This document shows positions 21,553-30,990 of a stretch of DNA of 64,000 nucleotides, one piece after another. The notes below the pieces were generated by a model. It saw only the letters and a list, made by a program, of their open reading frames with translations, was not told the DNA's origin and made no database searches. Source of the DNA: Triparma columacea (lineage: Eukaryota > Sar > Bolidophyceae > Parmales > Triparmaceae); the NCBI GenBank assembly GCA_030267965.1, contig BRYA01000322.1, positions 25,399-89,398 on the forward strand. Direction: 5' to 3'. Position 1 is the stretch's first letter. Each line of letters begins with the position of its first letter. The position numbers and the translations under genes were made by a program.

Positions 21553-22299
21553 CTATATGGGCGGCTTTAACCGCAGATGGAAAAGCCTCAACTCCTCCAC
21601 CTTCTCGAAATCTCGATGCAAATCCTCCCTGGGAACCTCGACCACTATAAACTTCCTCTTGAGCAGGTGGAAGAACTTAGCCTCCACAGAGCGGACCCTC
21701 TCCTGGCAGGAAAGGTAAACATCAGTCTCACCGTGGCAAAGCTGGAAGATGGAATCGACGAGGGCGCCGAAGGAGTTTTCGTATATCACAGCAGAGCAGT
21801 CAGCGACGAGCACAACGTCAAAGGGAGGGGCCAGGGAATTCAGGTGCTCCTCGTTCCCCCAGTAGAAGGTCCTCGTTTTTACAGTGTCCAGAACCTCGCC
21901 TAGAATCCTCTGCATGTTGGATTCCAGGTTGATCTTAGTCAGCCCCCTCAGTAGTCCCTCGTCTCCGTCAGTCGCTACAACCTCCGCCGCCCTCGGCTCC
22001 TGCACAGCCGCTTGAACCGCCACAACCCCCGTTCCCGTTCCCAGCTCTACGACCCTCCTCCCCCCAAGGGGAACGGACGAGAGTACGTAGTCGGCGAGGA
22101 GGACGGCTGCGTCGTAGACGGAAGCGCCGAAGCCTAGGGAGCTACCTCCTAGGCCGTCGGAACGCCAAGCCTGGGATATCACGAGGAGGTTCGAACCAAT
22201 ACGGAGGTGGCGCTGGGGCTCGCGCTTCAGGAGGTTGGTGTCGTTGTAAGGGTTACTAATGTTGTAGACTACGAGGGCATTGTCAGGAGAAGGATCCAT
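21553..22299 (-). CDS. METTL21-like lysine methyltransferase (Methyltransf_16)
   Basis: Single exon, 248 aa. SAM motif I is Val-Val-Glu-Leu-Gly-Thr-Gly-Thr-Gly (about residue 85). An acidic post-I Ala-Thr-Asp-Gly-Asp and a motif Leu-Val-Ala-Asp-Cys-Ser-Ala-Val-Ile-Tyr follow, resembling the Asp-X-X-Tyr of seven-beta-strand protein lysine methyltransferases. Family members methylate chaperones and elongation factors. The target here is unknown. The stop is 50 bp from the ankyrin gene's stop (convergent). Confidence 0.85.
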   Translation of the reverse strand: MDPSPDNALVVYNISNPYNDTNLLKREPQRHLRIGSNLLVISQAWRSDGLGGSSLGFGASVYDAAVLLADYVLSSVPLGGRRVVELGTGTGVVAVQAAVQEPRAAEVVATDGDEGLLRGLTKINLESNMQRILGEVLDTVKTRTFYWGNEEHLNSLAPPFDVVLVADCSAVIYENSFGALVDSIFQLCHGETDVYLSCQERVRSVEAKFFHLLKRKFIVVEVPREDLHRDFEKVEELRLFHLRLKPPI

Positions 22300-22551
22300 T
22301 GTGATGGTGGTGTGTTAAAATGGCATCTAAAATGTTATTTACGGTAAATACCAATGTAGGATACAAATTGAAGGCGGAAAAGCGCCAGCTAACGATTTAT
22401 TTGGGATTTATATTCTCACAGATTCTGAAGTCCAGGATCAATTACATTTTTTTTTCTGAGACTATTTCTACCGGACTTTCTGCCACCACGCCTGAGGCAA
22501 TTGAACACTTGGCTAACGTTTGGCGTAATTTCTCACTCAAATCCTTCTTCG

Positions 22552-23355
22552 ATGCAAAAGATCTCCCCCATTATCCATCTCCTCGCTGCCTTCATTATGT
22601 TACCCTCAACCTCATCCTTCCTCCATCTCTCTCTCCGTTCTTCACCCACCCGTTTATTTTCCGCCTCCCCCCCTCTCCCTAACCCCTCCTCTGTCCTCAC
22701 CTCAACCCGTACCTGGCTCTACAATTTTGTCCTCCCTCTCAAGCTCTGTCCCTTTGCATACAGGCCCTTAGTAACTAGCCCGAAAGCTGAGTTCCGCCTA
22801 TCATACGTAGACCCAACCCTCCCCCTGACTTCCCTCCTCCGTGAGCTCGAGTCAGTCTCCGAGTTGACCTCAATGTCCCCCCATTTGACTTCCATTGTAG
22901 TCTGCCCGAATCCTGACCTTGCCGACTTCCTCGACTACATGGAGTTCGTCAACGGGCACGTTAACACGGTCAGTAAATCTGTCTTTTGAGCGCCCTTTCC
23001 CCCCTTCGTTGTCCTCACCCCACCTTCTATCGCTCCTCAGCTGCCGCTCATAAAATCCGGGGAGCTCCAGTGCGCTCCCTTCCACCCTGACTTCCTTTTC
23101 TCAGGTTTGGACGCCGGTTCTGTTGAGAACAATGTCAACAGGTCGCCTTACCCCATGTTCCACTTCCTTCGGGAGGTCGACGTGTCTAGAGCTGTAGATA
23201 TGTGGCAGGATAAAGGGGGGGAGATGGAGGACATATGGACAAGGAACGCAGGGGTTATGAACTTGCTGGGGGAGGAGGGGGTGGACAGAATTAGGAAGGA
23301 GGGGAGGGTTTGTGAGACTGTAATAAAGAAAATCAAGGACGAAGGTTTCGGTTGA
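22552..23355 (+). CDS. DUF1415 family protein, probably plastid-targeted
   Basis: Exons 22552-22968 and 23041-23355, phase 0 (243 aa); the donor is GTCAGT. The N-terminus has a hydrophobic signal then Ser-Thr-Ser-Ser-Phe-Leu, ASAF-like, followed by a Ser/Pro/Arg-rich transit region. The body matches DUF1415: Trp-Leu-Tyr-Asn-Phe-Val-Leu-Pro-Leu-Lys-Leu-Cys-Pro-Phe-Ala, Phe-His-Pro-Asp-Phe-Leu-Phe, and Asn-Arg-Ser-Pro-Tyr-Pro-Met-Phe-His. The domain is common in bacteria and algae and has no established function. Confidence 0.83.
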
Positions 23356-23434
23356 ACAAAAATATCGGGGATAAACTAATTTCTCCGTCGACCCATATCA
23401 TTTCTCCTTCGACCCACACCAACCCACGGTTCCC

Positions 23435-25138
23435 CTACTTATAACCCCCCCCCCCCCCATTATAACCCCCCCTCTCCCCCTGTTTCAATCTCCATTTCCC
23501 TCTATACATTCTGATCCTTTCCGCATACTCATACTTAACATACGCCACCCTCTCCTCCCTCCCCCCAACTTCCATCGCCCCGATCTTGTCCGCGTACCCC
23601 ACCACCGCCTCGTACTCCTCGTCCGAGCTCAGCTGGATCCTGTGGCAAAGTGAGCTCGAGACCCGGGTCAGCTCACGGCCCCAGAGGAACACCTGGTCCT
23701 CGACGTTCTCGGGTACGACGTGCTGGGAGCCCGTGAGGCAGGGGTGGGCGTTTATTTTTAGGAAGGATATTATCTGGCTAGCCTTTATTCCCTTGGCCAT
23801 GGCGTCCTTAACGCTCTCCCTTGTGATGTTACCCATCACCATGTTGGGGAGGAAGAGGAAGCTGCCCGGGTCGACGAAGAGGCTCAGCATCTTTACGTGC
23901 AGCGCCGTGGTGGTGTACGCGGCCACGCTGAAGTTCGTCTGGACTATGATGGCCAGGTGGCTGCTGCCCTTTGGGTCGGGTAGGTTTAGGGCTTCCCCGG
24001 CGTTCACCTTTACGTCGTTCCCCTGCCCCCCCATTTCCGTCGCCGCCCTCGTCGGGTACCAGACCTTCGACCCCTTCTTAAAGTGCACCATCCCAAGCCT
24101 CTTGAAGACCGGCATGTGGGGGAGACACTCCCTGGGGATGCTCTCTACCCCGCACCCTCGACCCGCCCTTGCGGTGGCCATGGCGATCAGCATAGCGACG
24201 GCGGAGGACAGCCGGGGGCCGTCGAGGCCCCGGAGGTACTCCCTGCAGAGGCCCCATATTCTGCCCTTCTCCCCTAGGAGCATGAACTCGTAACCCTTGC
24301 CTGATATTGAGCCGTTGCCGTTGCCGTCTACTGACATTAGACCCTTTTGGACTAGAAACTCAACGAGGTCGCCGTCGAGGTCGACGGAGCTGTCCCCTAC
24401 CATGTAGTTTAGGATGTCGTTGAAGGTGGTGGACTGGTAGGTGTCGAGCTCGGAGAGAGAGGTGGAAGAAACGGGAGGGGAAGATGGAGGCATGGGGTGA
24501 ATGTCCAAGACAGAGAGAACGGAACGGAGACGCAGGTAGTAGGGACGGTGGAGGGAGTATATTACGGAGCCTAGGGTGGTGGGATGGGGGGAGGGCGGGA
24601 TTGTTTGTGAGTGATTTCTCGAGAGATGGTCATCCTGTCATCACCACCCCCCTTCCCCTAAACCCCTTTACATCTCACCTTGTCCTCCTCCTCCTCCTCC
24701 TCCCCCCCCTCCCCCCTCAACCTTAACCGTCCCACCACCTCCCCCCCCCCCCTCGTCGTTCCCCCCCCCGACCTTACTAACCCTCAAAACTCCCAGTCTA
24801 CTCATCTTCCTAACGTCCACAACCCCCCCCCCAACCTCCCCCTTAAACCACCCCCTCCACTCCCCCTCCTCCACCCCCTGCACCCCCCCCCCGTTCCCCC
24901 CCGCTTTGTCTGGGACCTCACCCAAGGTTGATAAGCGGATGGCGAGGCTGGCCTCGCAGGGGTTGAGGAGGTGAGAGGTTACGAAGTTCGCGACGCTGTC
25001 GCCTAAGGTGGGGTGCTGGTATAGGGAGGATACTACTTGGGGGATGGACAGGAGGTAGGCTACGAAGGACGTTGAGGAGGAGGTTTTGGATGGGTTGGAG
25101 TGGGGGGGAACATTTGAGGCCGTATTTGAGGAGTACAT
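23435..25138 (-). CDS. TFB2: TFIIH core subunit p52 (Tfb2)
   Basis: Exons 24679-25138 and 23435-24570, phase 1 (531 aa, human about 460). The C-terminal half carries the p52 signature: an Asn-Phe-Ser-Val-Ala-Ala-Tyr-Thr strand, Phe-Leu-Pro-Asn-Met-Val-Met-Gly-Asn-Ile-Thr-Arg-Glu-Ser-Val, and Gly-Ile-Lys-Ala-Ser-Gln-Ile-Ile-Ser-Phe-Leu. It then has an Ala-His-Pro motif, Val-Glu-Asp-Gln-Val-Phe-Leu-Trp and a C-terminal clamp. A poly-Gly region from a GGA/GGG tract lies just before the intron and explains much of the extra length. p52 anchors the XPB helicase in TFIIH for transcription initiation and nucleotide excision repair. Confidence 0.92.
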
Positions 25139-25398
25139 GATGCTTGGTTTTGAGGATTTGTGGAGTGTTGGAGGTATCAGGAAGGGATTGGAAAAGACGA
25201 CGAGGGAGGAGGGTCTTATTGAGAGTTGTGGGTGTAATTCTAGGAGTTATTAAGTGTGAGTGGGATTTTCAGTTGTCTAATTGTGGTCTGGTGGTATGCA
25301 AATGGCGTAAAAAAGGTGAAATATGGAGAGAAGTCTTTTCCTCGATTTCCACAAAAATGTGCTGAGAAATCAGAAAACCTGTTTTACAAAAAAATTGC

Positions 25399-25769
25399 GG
25401 TAAGAAGGACAACAATGACAACGTTTTACACTTTTTAAGGCTTTTACTAGGTGTCATTTGTCGTATTGGTGATTTTTATCTCCTATTCGCGTCAAGTTCA
25501 AGTTATTTTCCCTCTTCAATCGTGGTCGACTCCAGTGTTCATTGGGTTTGGATTATTCGTCTCATAGACGAGATAATACTACTTTCGGCCATATTTCCGA
25601 TACTGCTAGTATCATATTGGGGTTGGTATCGGGCAGAGAACCGCCATTGACGCCGCAATGACGCATCCTTGAGGGTCTCACAATCTCTCCCTTGGCCATC
25701 ACATCCCTTGCTCTTCGTCCATCACACTACACTTACCCTCCTGATTCCCGTCAATAACGTAGGAACTCG
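25399..25769. repeat. Element R, copy 1
   Basis: About 370 bp, starting GGTAAGAAGGACAACAATGA and ending at a GTCAATAACGTAGGAACTCG block. It shares most bases with copies at 28221-28573 and 32086-32592 in the same orientation. It ends 100 bp before the ATG of the LRR gene. The sequence to its left is unlike that left of copies 2 and 3. No terminal inverted repeats or coding capacity seen. Confidence 0.85.
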
Positions 25770-25842
25770 TTGAGGATTGAAGCTGTTAACGACAAGACTG
25801 TATAATAAATCCAAGGTTAGGGTTAGGTTACCGAAAGGACAG

Positions 25843-25849
25843 TATAAAA
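25843..25849 (+). promoter_or_regulatory. TATA-like box upstream of the LRR gene
   Basis: TATAAAA, 20 bp before the ATG at 25869. It is close for a TATA box unless the 5' UTR is absent, so this is tentative. A short TTAGGGTTAGG, like a telomere repeat, sits at about 25817. Confidence 0.3.
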
Positions 25850-25868
25850 GATCCTCTCCATCCCTACA

Positions 25869-26975
25869 ATGAGTGAATTATACTTTACGTATGGCTATGA
25901 CTATAATAGTGATGACGATAGTAGTGACTATGGTGGTGACTATGACGACCCAGATGATGGGGACTCTCCCCTTCCCAAAACAGCAGTATACTCCGGATCA
26001 GAGAGCTGCAGAGGCAATCGTGAACTCACAGAAGTGACTTTTGCACAAGGAGTGACGTCGATTGGCGAGGGCGCCTTCTACAGATGTTCCTCCCTCTCGG
26101 CCATTACCATCCCTGATGGAGTGACGTCAATTGGCGAGGGCGCCTTCTACAGATGCTCCTCCCTCACGGCCATTACCATCCCTGACGGAGTGACGTCGAT
26201 TGAAAAGGGCGCCTTCTACAAATGCTCCTCCCTCACGGCCATCACCATCCCGGACGGAGTGTCGACAATTGGCGAGAGCGCCTTCGATGGATGCTCCTCC
26301 CTCACGGCCATCACCATCCCGGACGGAGTGACAAAGATTGGCATTTATGCCTTTTTGGGATGCTCCTCCCTCACGGTCATCACCATCCCGGACGGAGTGA
26401 CGATGATCGGCGATGAAGCCTTTTTGGGATGCTCCTCCCTCACGGCCATCACCATCCCAGACGGAGTGACAACGATTGGCGAAGGCGCCTTCCAGGAATG
26501 CTCCTCCCTCACGGCAATCACCATCCCTGACGGAGTGACGAAGATTGGCGGTGACGCCTTCAGGGGGTGCTCCTCCCTCACGGCCATCATCATTCCAGAC
26601 TCAGTGACGACAATTAGCGAGTGCGCCTTCTACGAATGCTCCTCCCTGACGAAACTCACTCTATCTCCTACTGTCTCCATCGGTGAAGACTGCTTCGAGA
26701 ACTGCACTGCCCTAATCGCTGCCGCTGCTTCAAAAAACATGCCGACTGTCGAGGACCTCCTCCATTACAGGTGGCACCGCAATGTCGCTGTGATCGAACG
26801 CGTCAACGCTCTGCTGTGCCTCAAGGGAACCTGGGATCACGTGGAGAATCAACCCAGTGGACCGGATAGTCTGAAGCGGAAGCGAACTGACGGAGTTGAA
26901 GCACCGCTAAAGGCAACTGAGGCACGTCACAAGATCCCGAAAGTTTTGTGGAGAGTAATTCTGGAGTTTCTCTAA
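25869..26975 (+). CDS. BspA-type leucine-rich-repeat protein (LRR_5)
   Basis: Single exon, 368 aa. An acidic Asp/Ser/Tyr-rich N-terminus is followed by nine near-identical 23-residue repeats (about residues 52-258). The pattern is Leu-Thr-Ala-Ile-Thr-Ile-Pro-Asp-Gly-Val, Ile-Gly, Ala-Phe, Cys-Ser-Ser. A degenerate tenth repeat follows. The C-terminal 100 residues carry His-Tyr-Arg-Trp-His-Arg-Asn and a basic Lys-Arg-Lys-Arg stretch. The DNA repeats are 69 bp and highly conserved, so copy number probably varies. No signal peptide. BspA-type LRRs mediate protein binding; the partner is unknown. It faces a U-box/Sel1 gene (167 bp between stops). Confidence 0.9.
   Translation: MSELYFTYGYDYNSDDDSSDYGGDYDDPDDGDSPLPKTAVYSGSESCRGNRELTEVTFAQGVTSIGEGAFYRCSSLSAITIPDGVTSIGEGAFYRCSSLTAITIPDGVTSIEKGAFYKCSSLTAITIPDGVSTIGESAFDGCSSLTAITIPDGVTKIGIYAFLGCSSLTVITIPDGVTMIGDEAFLGCSSLTAITIPDGVTTIGEGAFQECSSLTAITIPDGVTKIGGDAFRGCSSLTAIIIPDSVTTISECAFYECSSLTKLTLSPTVSIGEDCFENCTALIAAAASKNMPTVEDLLHYRWHRNVAVIERVNALLCLKGTWDHVENQPSGPDSLKRKRTDGVEAPLKATEARHKIPKVLWRVILEFL
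26041..26650. repeat. 69-bp coding minisatellite of the LRR gene
   Basis: Nine tandem units of 69 bp, each containing CCTCCCTCACGGCCATCACC or a close variant. Confidence 0.9.
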
Positions 26976-27142
26976 CTCTTTGCGCAGTATGGTCAGACAG
27001 GAGTGAAACAATCGGATCATATAATATACTAGATGACAATATTAAAACTCTTTCTTGTTCAATCAATCGTTCAATTGTTTTATCTGATCTGAGATAAATC
27101 TTGGATATGGACCCTATTCTATTCATTTGTATGTGCAGGAAA

Positions 27143-27964
27143 TCAAGCGTACATAGGGGGGAGCTCAGCAAGCAGCGCTTCCGCTGTGTCAATGAGATAC
27201 TGATCGCTGCCTTCGGTGATTACCTTCGTGAGCCAGACCCGGGCCTGGGCCGTGTCCTGAGGCAACCCAAAAGTCCCCTTAGCAAAGCCCTTCCCAAGCA
27301 TAAGATGCGACGAGCAGCAGCCCCCCTGTGCAGCCCGAGATGTGTAGAACATTCCAAGCACATTAACCACATCTCCGCCTATGCCCCTGAGGAGGCATTC
27401 GCCATAGCCACCCATACACTCCACGTTCCCAAGTTTTGCCCCGCGCTTTAACCACTCTCGTGCTTGCTTCCCATCCTTAGGAAGGCCGCTTTCCCCATAT
27501 GCGTACGATCTAGCGAGTTGTCGCATGGCATTCGCGTCGCCTCCCTCGGCTGCCTCTCGCCACTTCTTCAACTTCTTCTCATTCTTGAGCTTCGCATTCC
27601 ATGCTTTGGCCTTGTCGTCACTCACGGCACCGCTCTTGACCAGCGCTTCGATCGTGGACTTGGCTTGAGGAGCAGGGAACAAGCGACGCCCCATGGGGTT
27701 ATTCGTGCTGGGACTGGTCATCTTCTCCCTGAGCCACTGCTCGATGGCAGAGCGCTCGTAGATCTTGCCATCCTCAGCCATGACAGGGTCGATGGGAAGC
27801 TCGAAGGTGATGGGGCACAGCCAGTTGTCCGCGATGGAATCCACCACTCCGCTGATACGGCGTGCTTTACTCTCGGTCAAAGCGAGCTCAAACTCAGTGT
27901 CCTCGAGCTTGCGTTTGAAAGGGTTCTCCACCTTCACGACAACTACGCTGTTGTCAGAGTCCAT
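27143..27964 (-). CDS. U-box and Sel1-repeat protein, copy A
   Basis: Single exon, 273 aa from ATG 27964. That start is chosen because copy B matches up to this point, while upstream the two copies go out of frame (2-bp indel). U-box at about residues 45-115: Cys-Pro-Ile-Thr-Phe-Glu-Leu-Pro-Ile-Asp-Pro-Val, then Asp-Gly-Lys-Ile-Tyr-Glu-Arg-Ser-Ala-Ile. Three Sel1-like helical repeats (about 150-260): Ala-Met-Arg-Gln-Leu-Ala, Gln-Ala-Arg-Glu-Trp-Leu. Likely an E2-dependent ubiquitin ligase with a Sel1 protein-binding tail. The target is unknown. A one-base difference from copy B shifts the last residues and moves the stop. Confidence 0.88.
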   Translation of the reverse strand: MDSDNSVVVVKVENPFKRKLEDTEFELALTESKARRISGVVDSIADNWLCPITFELPIDPVMAEDGKIYERSAIEQWLREKMTSPSTNNPMGRRLFPAPQAKSTIEALVKSGAVSDDKAKAWNAKLKNEKKLKKWREAAEGGDANAMRQLARSYAYGESGLPKDGKQAREWLKRGAKLGNVECMGGYGECLLRGIGGDVVNVLGMFYTSRAAQGGCCSSHLMLGKGFAKGTFGLPQDTAQARVWLTKVITEGSDQYLIDTAEALLAELPPMYA

Positions 27965-28687
27965 AGCGACCGGTTCGAGGAGGGAGTAGGCTGGGTGTAT
28001 GTGACCAACTTGTTGTGCAAATCCCGAGAGGTTTCGAGAGTGGCTGAACAGTGTGTACAGTGGGGGAAGGAGGTTGAAGTTATTGTAGTCGATAGTTATA
28101 CAGTAGATGAGTACGCAGATGTGAGAAGAGGGCGAACAGCGCTTTAGAACGGGAGATATAGCACAGCAACCGGAATTTTGGACCAACTTTTTTGACAATA
28201 AAAAATATAGTAGAAATAAAGGTAAGAAGGACAACAATGACAATAATTTACACTTTTCAAGGCTTTCACCAGTTGTTATTTGTCCTATTGTTGATTTCTA
28301 TCTCCTATTTACGTCCAAGTTCAAGGTGTATTTCCCCTCTTCAATCGTGGTCTGACTGAGTATTCATTGGGTTTTGGATTATTCGTCTCATAGACGTGAT
28401 AATACTACTTTCAGCCATATTTCCGATACTGTTAGTATCATATTTGGGTTGGTATCGGGCAGAGAACCGCCATTGACGCCACAATGACGCATCCTTGAGG
28501 GGTCTCACAATCCCTCTCCCTTGTTCTTACTCCATCACACCACACTAACCCTCCTGATTCCCGTCAATAATGTGTTCCTCTCCGCGATCTCAAAACTCCT
28601 AAATTTTTCTCCTCCTCCTTCTAAATTTCACCCAGCCAGTGCAGTTCAGTGTGTATTTCCCCAAAAGTGAAAGTGAAAGTCTCACTG
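27965..28687. other. Divergent region between U-box copy A and RlmN
   Basis: Contains R copy 2 (28221-28573). The part next to the U-box gene (27965-28220) is nearly identical to the matching part next to copy B (31840-32085). The last 110 bp before RlmN are unique and pyrimidine-rich. Confidence 0.7.
28221..28573. repeat. Element R, copy 2
   Basis: About 353 bp in the same orientation as copies 1 and 3. It stops at AATGT, where copies 1 and 3 continue AGGAACTCG. The missing continuation (TGTAGGAATTCGTTGAAG) reappears at 30325, just after the RlmN gene. So the two halves of this repeat unit are separated by the RlmN locus. Confidence 0.85.
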
Positions 28688-30284
28688 ATGTTTCTCCTTC
28701 GCATCTACCTCCTTCTCTGCGCCTCCACCGCGACGGCCCTCGCTCCACCCACACCCACGCACTTCCGACTGGCCCGCGGCTCCTTGATCCCCCCTCCGTT
28801 GCTGCCTCCGTTAGCCCCTAATGCAACTCCTAACAACCCAATGTCACTTCTCGACCTGGACTCCATCGAGCACTTTGCGGAGTCGCATGGCCTTAAGGAA
28901 GCGCACGTTTCGATGTTGTACAATGTGTTCCTGAGGAGGGGTTCAGCAGGTTGCGGCCTATCCGAACCAAGATCTGATCTCCCGAGCCTGTCTGAGCTCA
29001 CCGACAAGTCGTTTCCCAAAAGTGCTGCTTCTTCTCTCCTCTCGTCCTTCTCCGCCTTGTCCACGTCCGTCAGCAAGGTGGTTCCTTCCTCCTCGGGCGG
29101 GTACAGGCTGTTGATTCTTCTCCCCACTGGTCAATCGATCGAGACGGTGATCATCAAGCACACGCACACAAACGGCAAGACAAGGTACACCGTCTGCCTG
29201 TCCTCTCAGGTAAGAATTGTTGCTTAAATTATTGCTTTAATCATCGCTTGAATTGTTGCTCTCATCGCTGGAAGAATTTAATTTGACCCGGTTTACGCTC
29301 TCCGCCACCCCATCCCACCCCACCCCACCCCACCTCACCCCACCCCACCCCACCCCACCCCATCCAACTCCAGGTCGGCTGCGCTCGGGCCTGCTCCTTC
29401 TGCGCCACTGGAACCATCGGCCTAAAAGAAAACCTCCCCGCGTCTTCGATCCTAGAACAATTCCTTCACGCTCAGCTCCTGCTCGCCTCCAAGGACATCC
29501 CCGCCTCCTCCCTGACCAACGTAGTCTTCATGGGCCAGGGCGAGCCGCTCGACAATTATGGCGAGGTTTTGAAGTCCCTGCGAGGTCTCACTCACCAGTG
29601 CCTCTTCAACTTGTCTCCCTCGCGCATAACCGTTTCCACCGTAGCGCCCGTCCCATCCATAATAAAGCGGTTGGCAGACGACGCCCCTGCCGTGAATCTT
29701 GCCGTGTCGCTCCACGGGGCAACGCAGGAGCTTCGAGAGCTGACTGTCCCATCTGCTCGTGGGACTAGCATAGAGGAGGTGAGAATATGCGACGTACGAG
29801 AAAACCAAAAACAGTTCAAATACATCTAACCTCGTCCCATCGCAGCTCGGCGCAGCCCTCGACTACCACGCCAAGAAGAGTGGGCGAGGCGCCATGCTCG
29901 AGTACCTCCTGATTGATGGCGTGAATGATGGAGACCTGGCGGCTGAGAGCCTGGCCTCCTTTGCCAGGGCACGAGGGTCTCAGCTCAAGGTGAGAAATTG
30001 CAGAGAGCACTAGCAGATTCCGCTTTGCGCAATTCTAAGTAATCACTTTGCTCGACATCTCGCTCGACGCCTCGCTCAACACTTCGCAGCCGTACGTGAA
30101 CCTAATCCCGTATAACCCGACCTTGGCCGGCGCGGCATTTTCTTACAAAACTCCAACCGACGAGCGGATAAATTCCTTCCACGCACTCCTTAAGAACGAA
30201 AAAATTCAGAGCAGCGTCAGATGGAGTTCCGCTGATGGTCGAGACGCAGGAGCGGCTTGCGGACAGTTGGTACTCGGCGAGTAG
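28688..30284 (+). CDS. RlmN/Cfr-like radical SAM methyltransferase, probably organelle-targeted
   Basis: Four exons: 28688-29209, 29374-29778, 29846-29989 and 30090-30284, all phase 0 (421 aa). The N-terminus is a hydrophobic signal ending Ala-Thr-Ala-Leu-Ala-Pro-Pro, compatible with a plastid presequence. The radical SAM cluster is Cys-Ala-Arg-Ala-Cys-Ser-Phe-Cys, opening exon 2. Met-Gly-Gln-Gly-Glu-Pro, Ser-Leu-His-Gly-Ala and the C-terminal Gly-Arg-Asp-Ala-Gly-Ala-Ala-Cys-Gly with the second catalytic Cys are present. RlmN forms 2-methyladenosine in 23S rRNA and some tRNAs. Intron 1 has a (CCCCA)n tract (about 29305-29363). R copy 2 lies just upstream. Confidence 0.92.
29305..29363. repeat. 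CCCCA minisatellite in RlmN intron 1
   Basis: About ten CACCC/CCCCA pentamers directly before the 3' splice region. Confidence 0.85.
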
Positions 30285-30359
30285 AAGGGAAGAGGGGGCA
30301 GTCACCTATATGATCAATAGTATCTGTAGGAATTCGTTGAAGATTGAAGTTGTTACTAC

Positions 30360-30818
30360 ATCTCTATCCCTGACGGAGTAACGTCGATTGGCAATGGCGC
30401 CTTCTACGGATGCTCCTCCTTCACGGCCATCACCATCCCGGAGGGAGTGACGACGATTGGCAAGTGGGCCTTCAGGGATTGCTCCGACCTGACGAAGCTC
30501 ATTCTATCTCCCGCCGTTTCCATCGGTGTAGACTGCTTCTTGAACTGCACTGCCCTAATCACTGCTGCTGCTGATAAAAATATACCGACTGTCTCGGACC
30601 TCCTCCATTACAGGTGGCACCGCAATGTCGCTGTAATCGAACGCGTCAACGCTCTTCTGTGCCTCAAGGGAACCTGGGATCACGTGGAGAATCAACCCAG
30701 TGGACCAGATAGTCTGAAGAGGAAACGAACTGACGGAGTTGAAGCACCGCTAAAGGCAACTGAAGCACGTCACAAGATCCCGAAAGTTTTGTGGAGAGTA
30801 ATTCTGGAGTTTCTCTAA
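30360..30818 (+). pseudogene. 5'-truncated copy of the BspA-LRR gene
   Basis: Continuous frame ending at the same stop context as the gene at 25869, but with only about two LRR units and the full C-terminal domain. The last 65 or so residues are identical to the full copy. Upstream the frame runs into a TGA (near 30345) with no ATG in frame. The 5' part (start codon, acidic N-terminus and about seven repeats) is missing. A GTG at 30447 is not a plausible eukaryotic start. Flanking noncoding DNA also matches copy 1. Confidence 0.8.
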
Positions 30819-30990
30819 CTCTTTGCGCAGTATAGTCAGACAGGAGTGAAACGATCGGATCATATAATATACTAGATGACAATATTAAAACTCTTTCTTG
30901 TTCAATCAATCGTTCAATTGTTTTATCTGATCTGAGATAAATCTTGGATATGGACCCTATTCTTTTCATTTGTATGTGCAGGAAATCAAG

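Noticed and set aside
25814..25829. Telomere-like TTAGGGTTAGG
   Set aside because: Only about two units, within an ordinary intergenic region.
26041..26650. CRISPR-like tandem array
   Set aside because: Repeats are contiguous and coding with no unique spacers; eukaryotic context.
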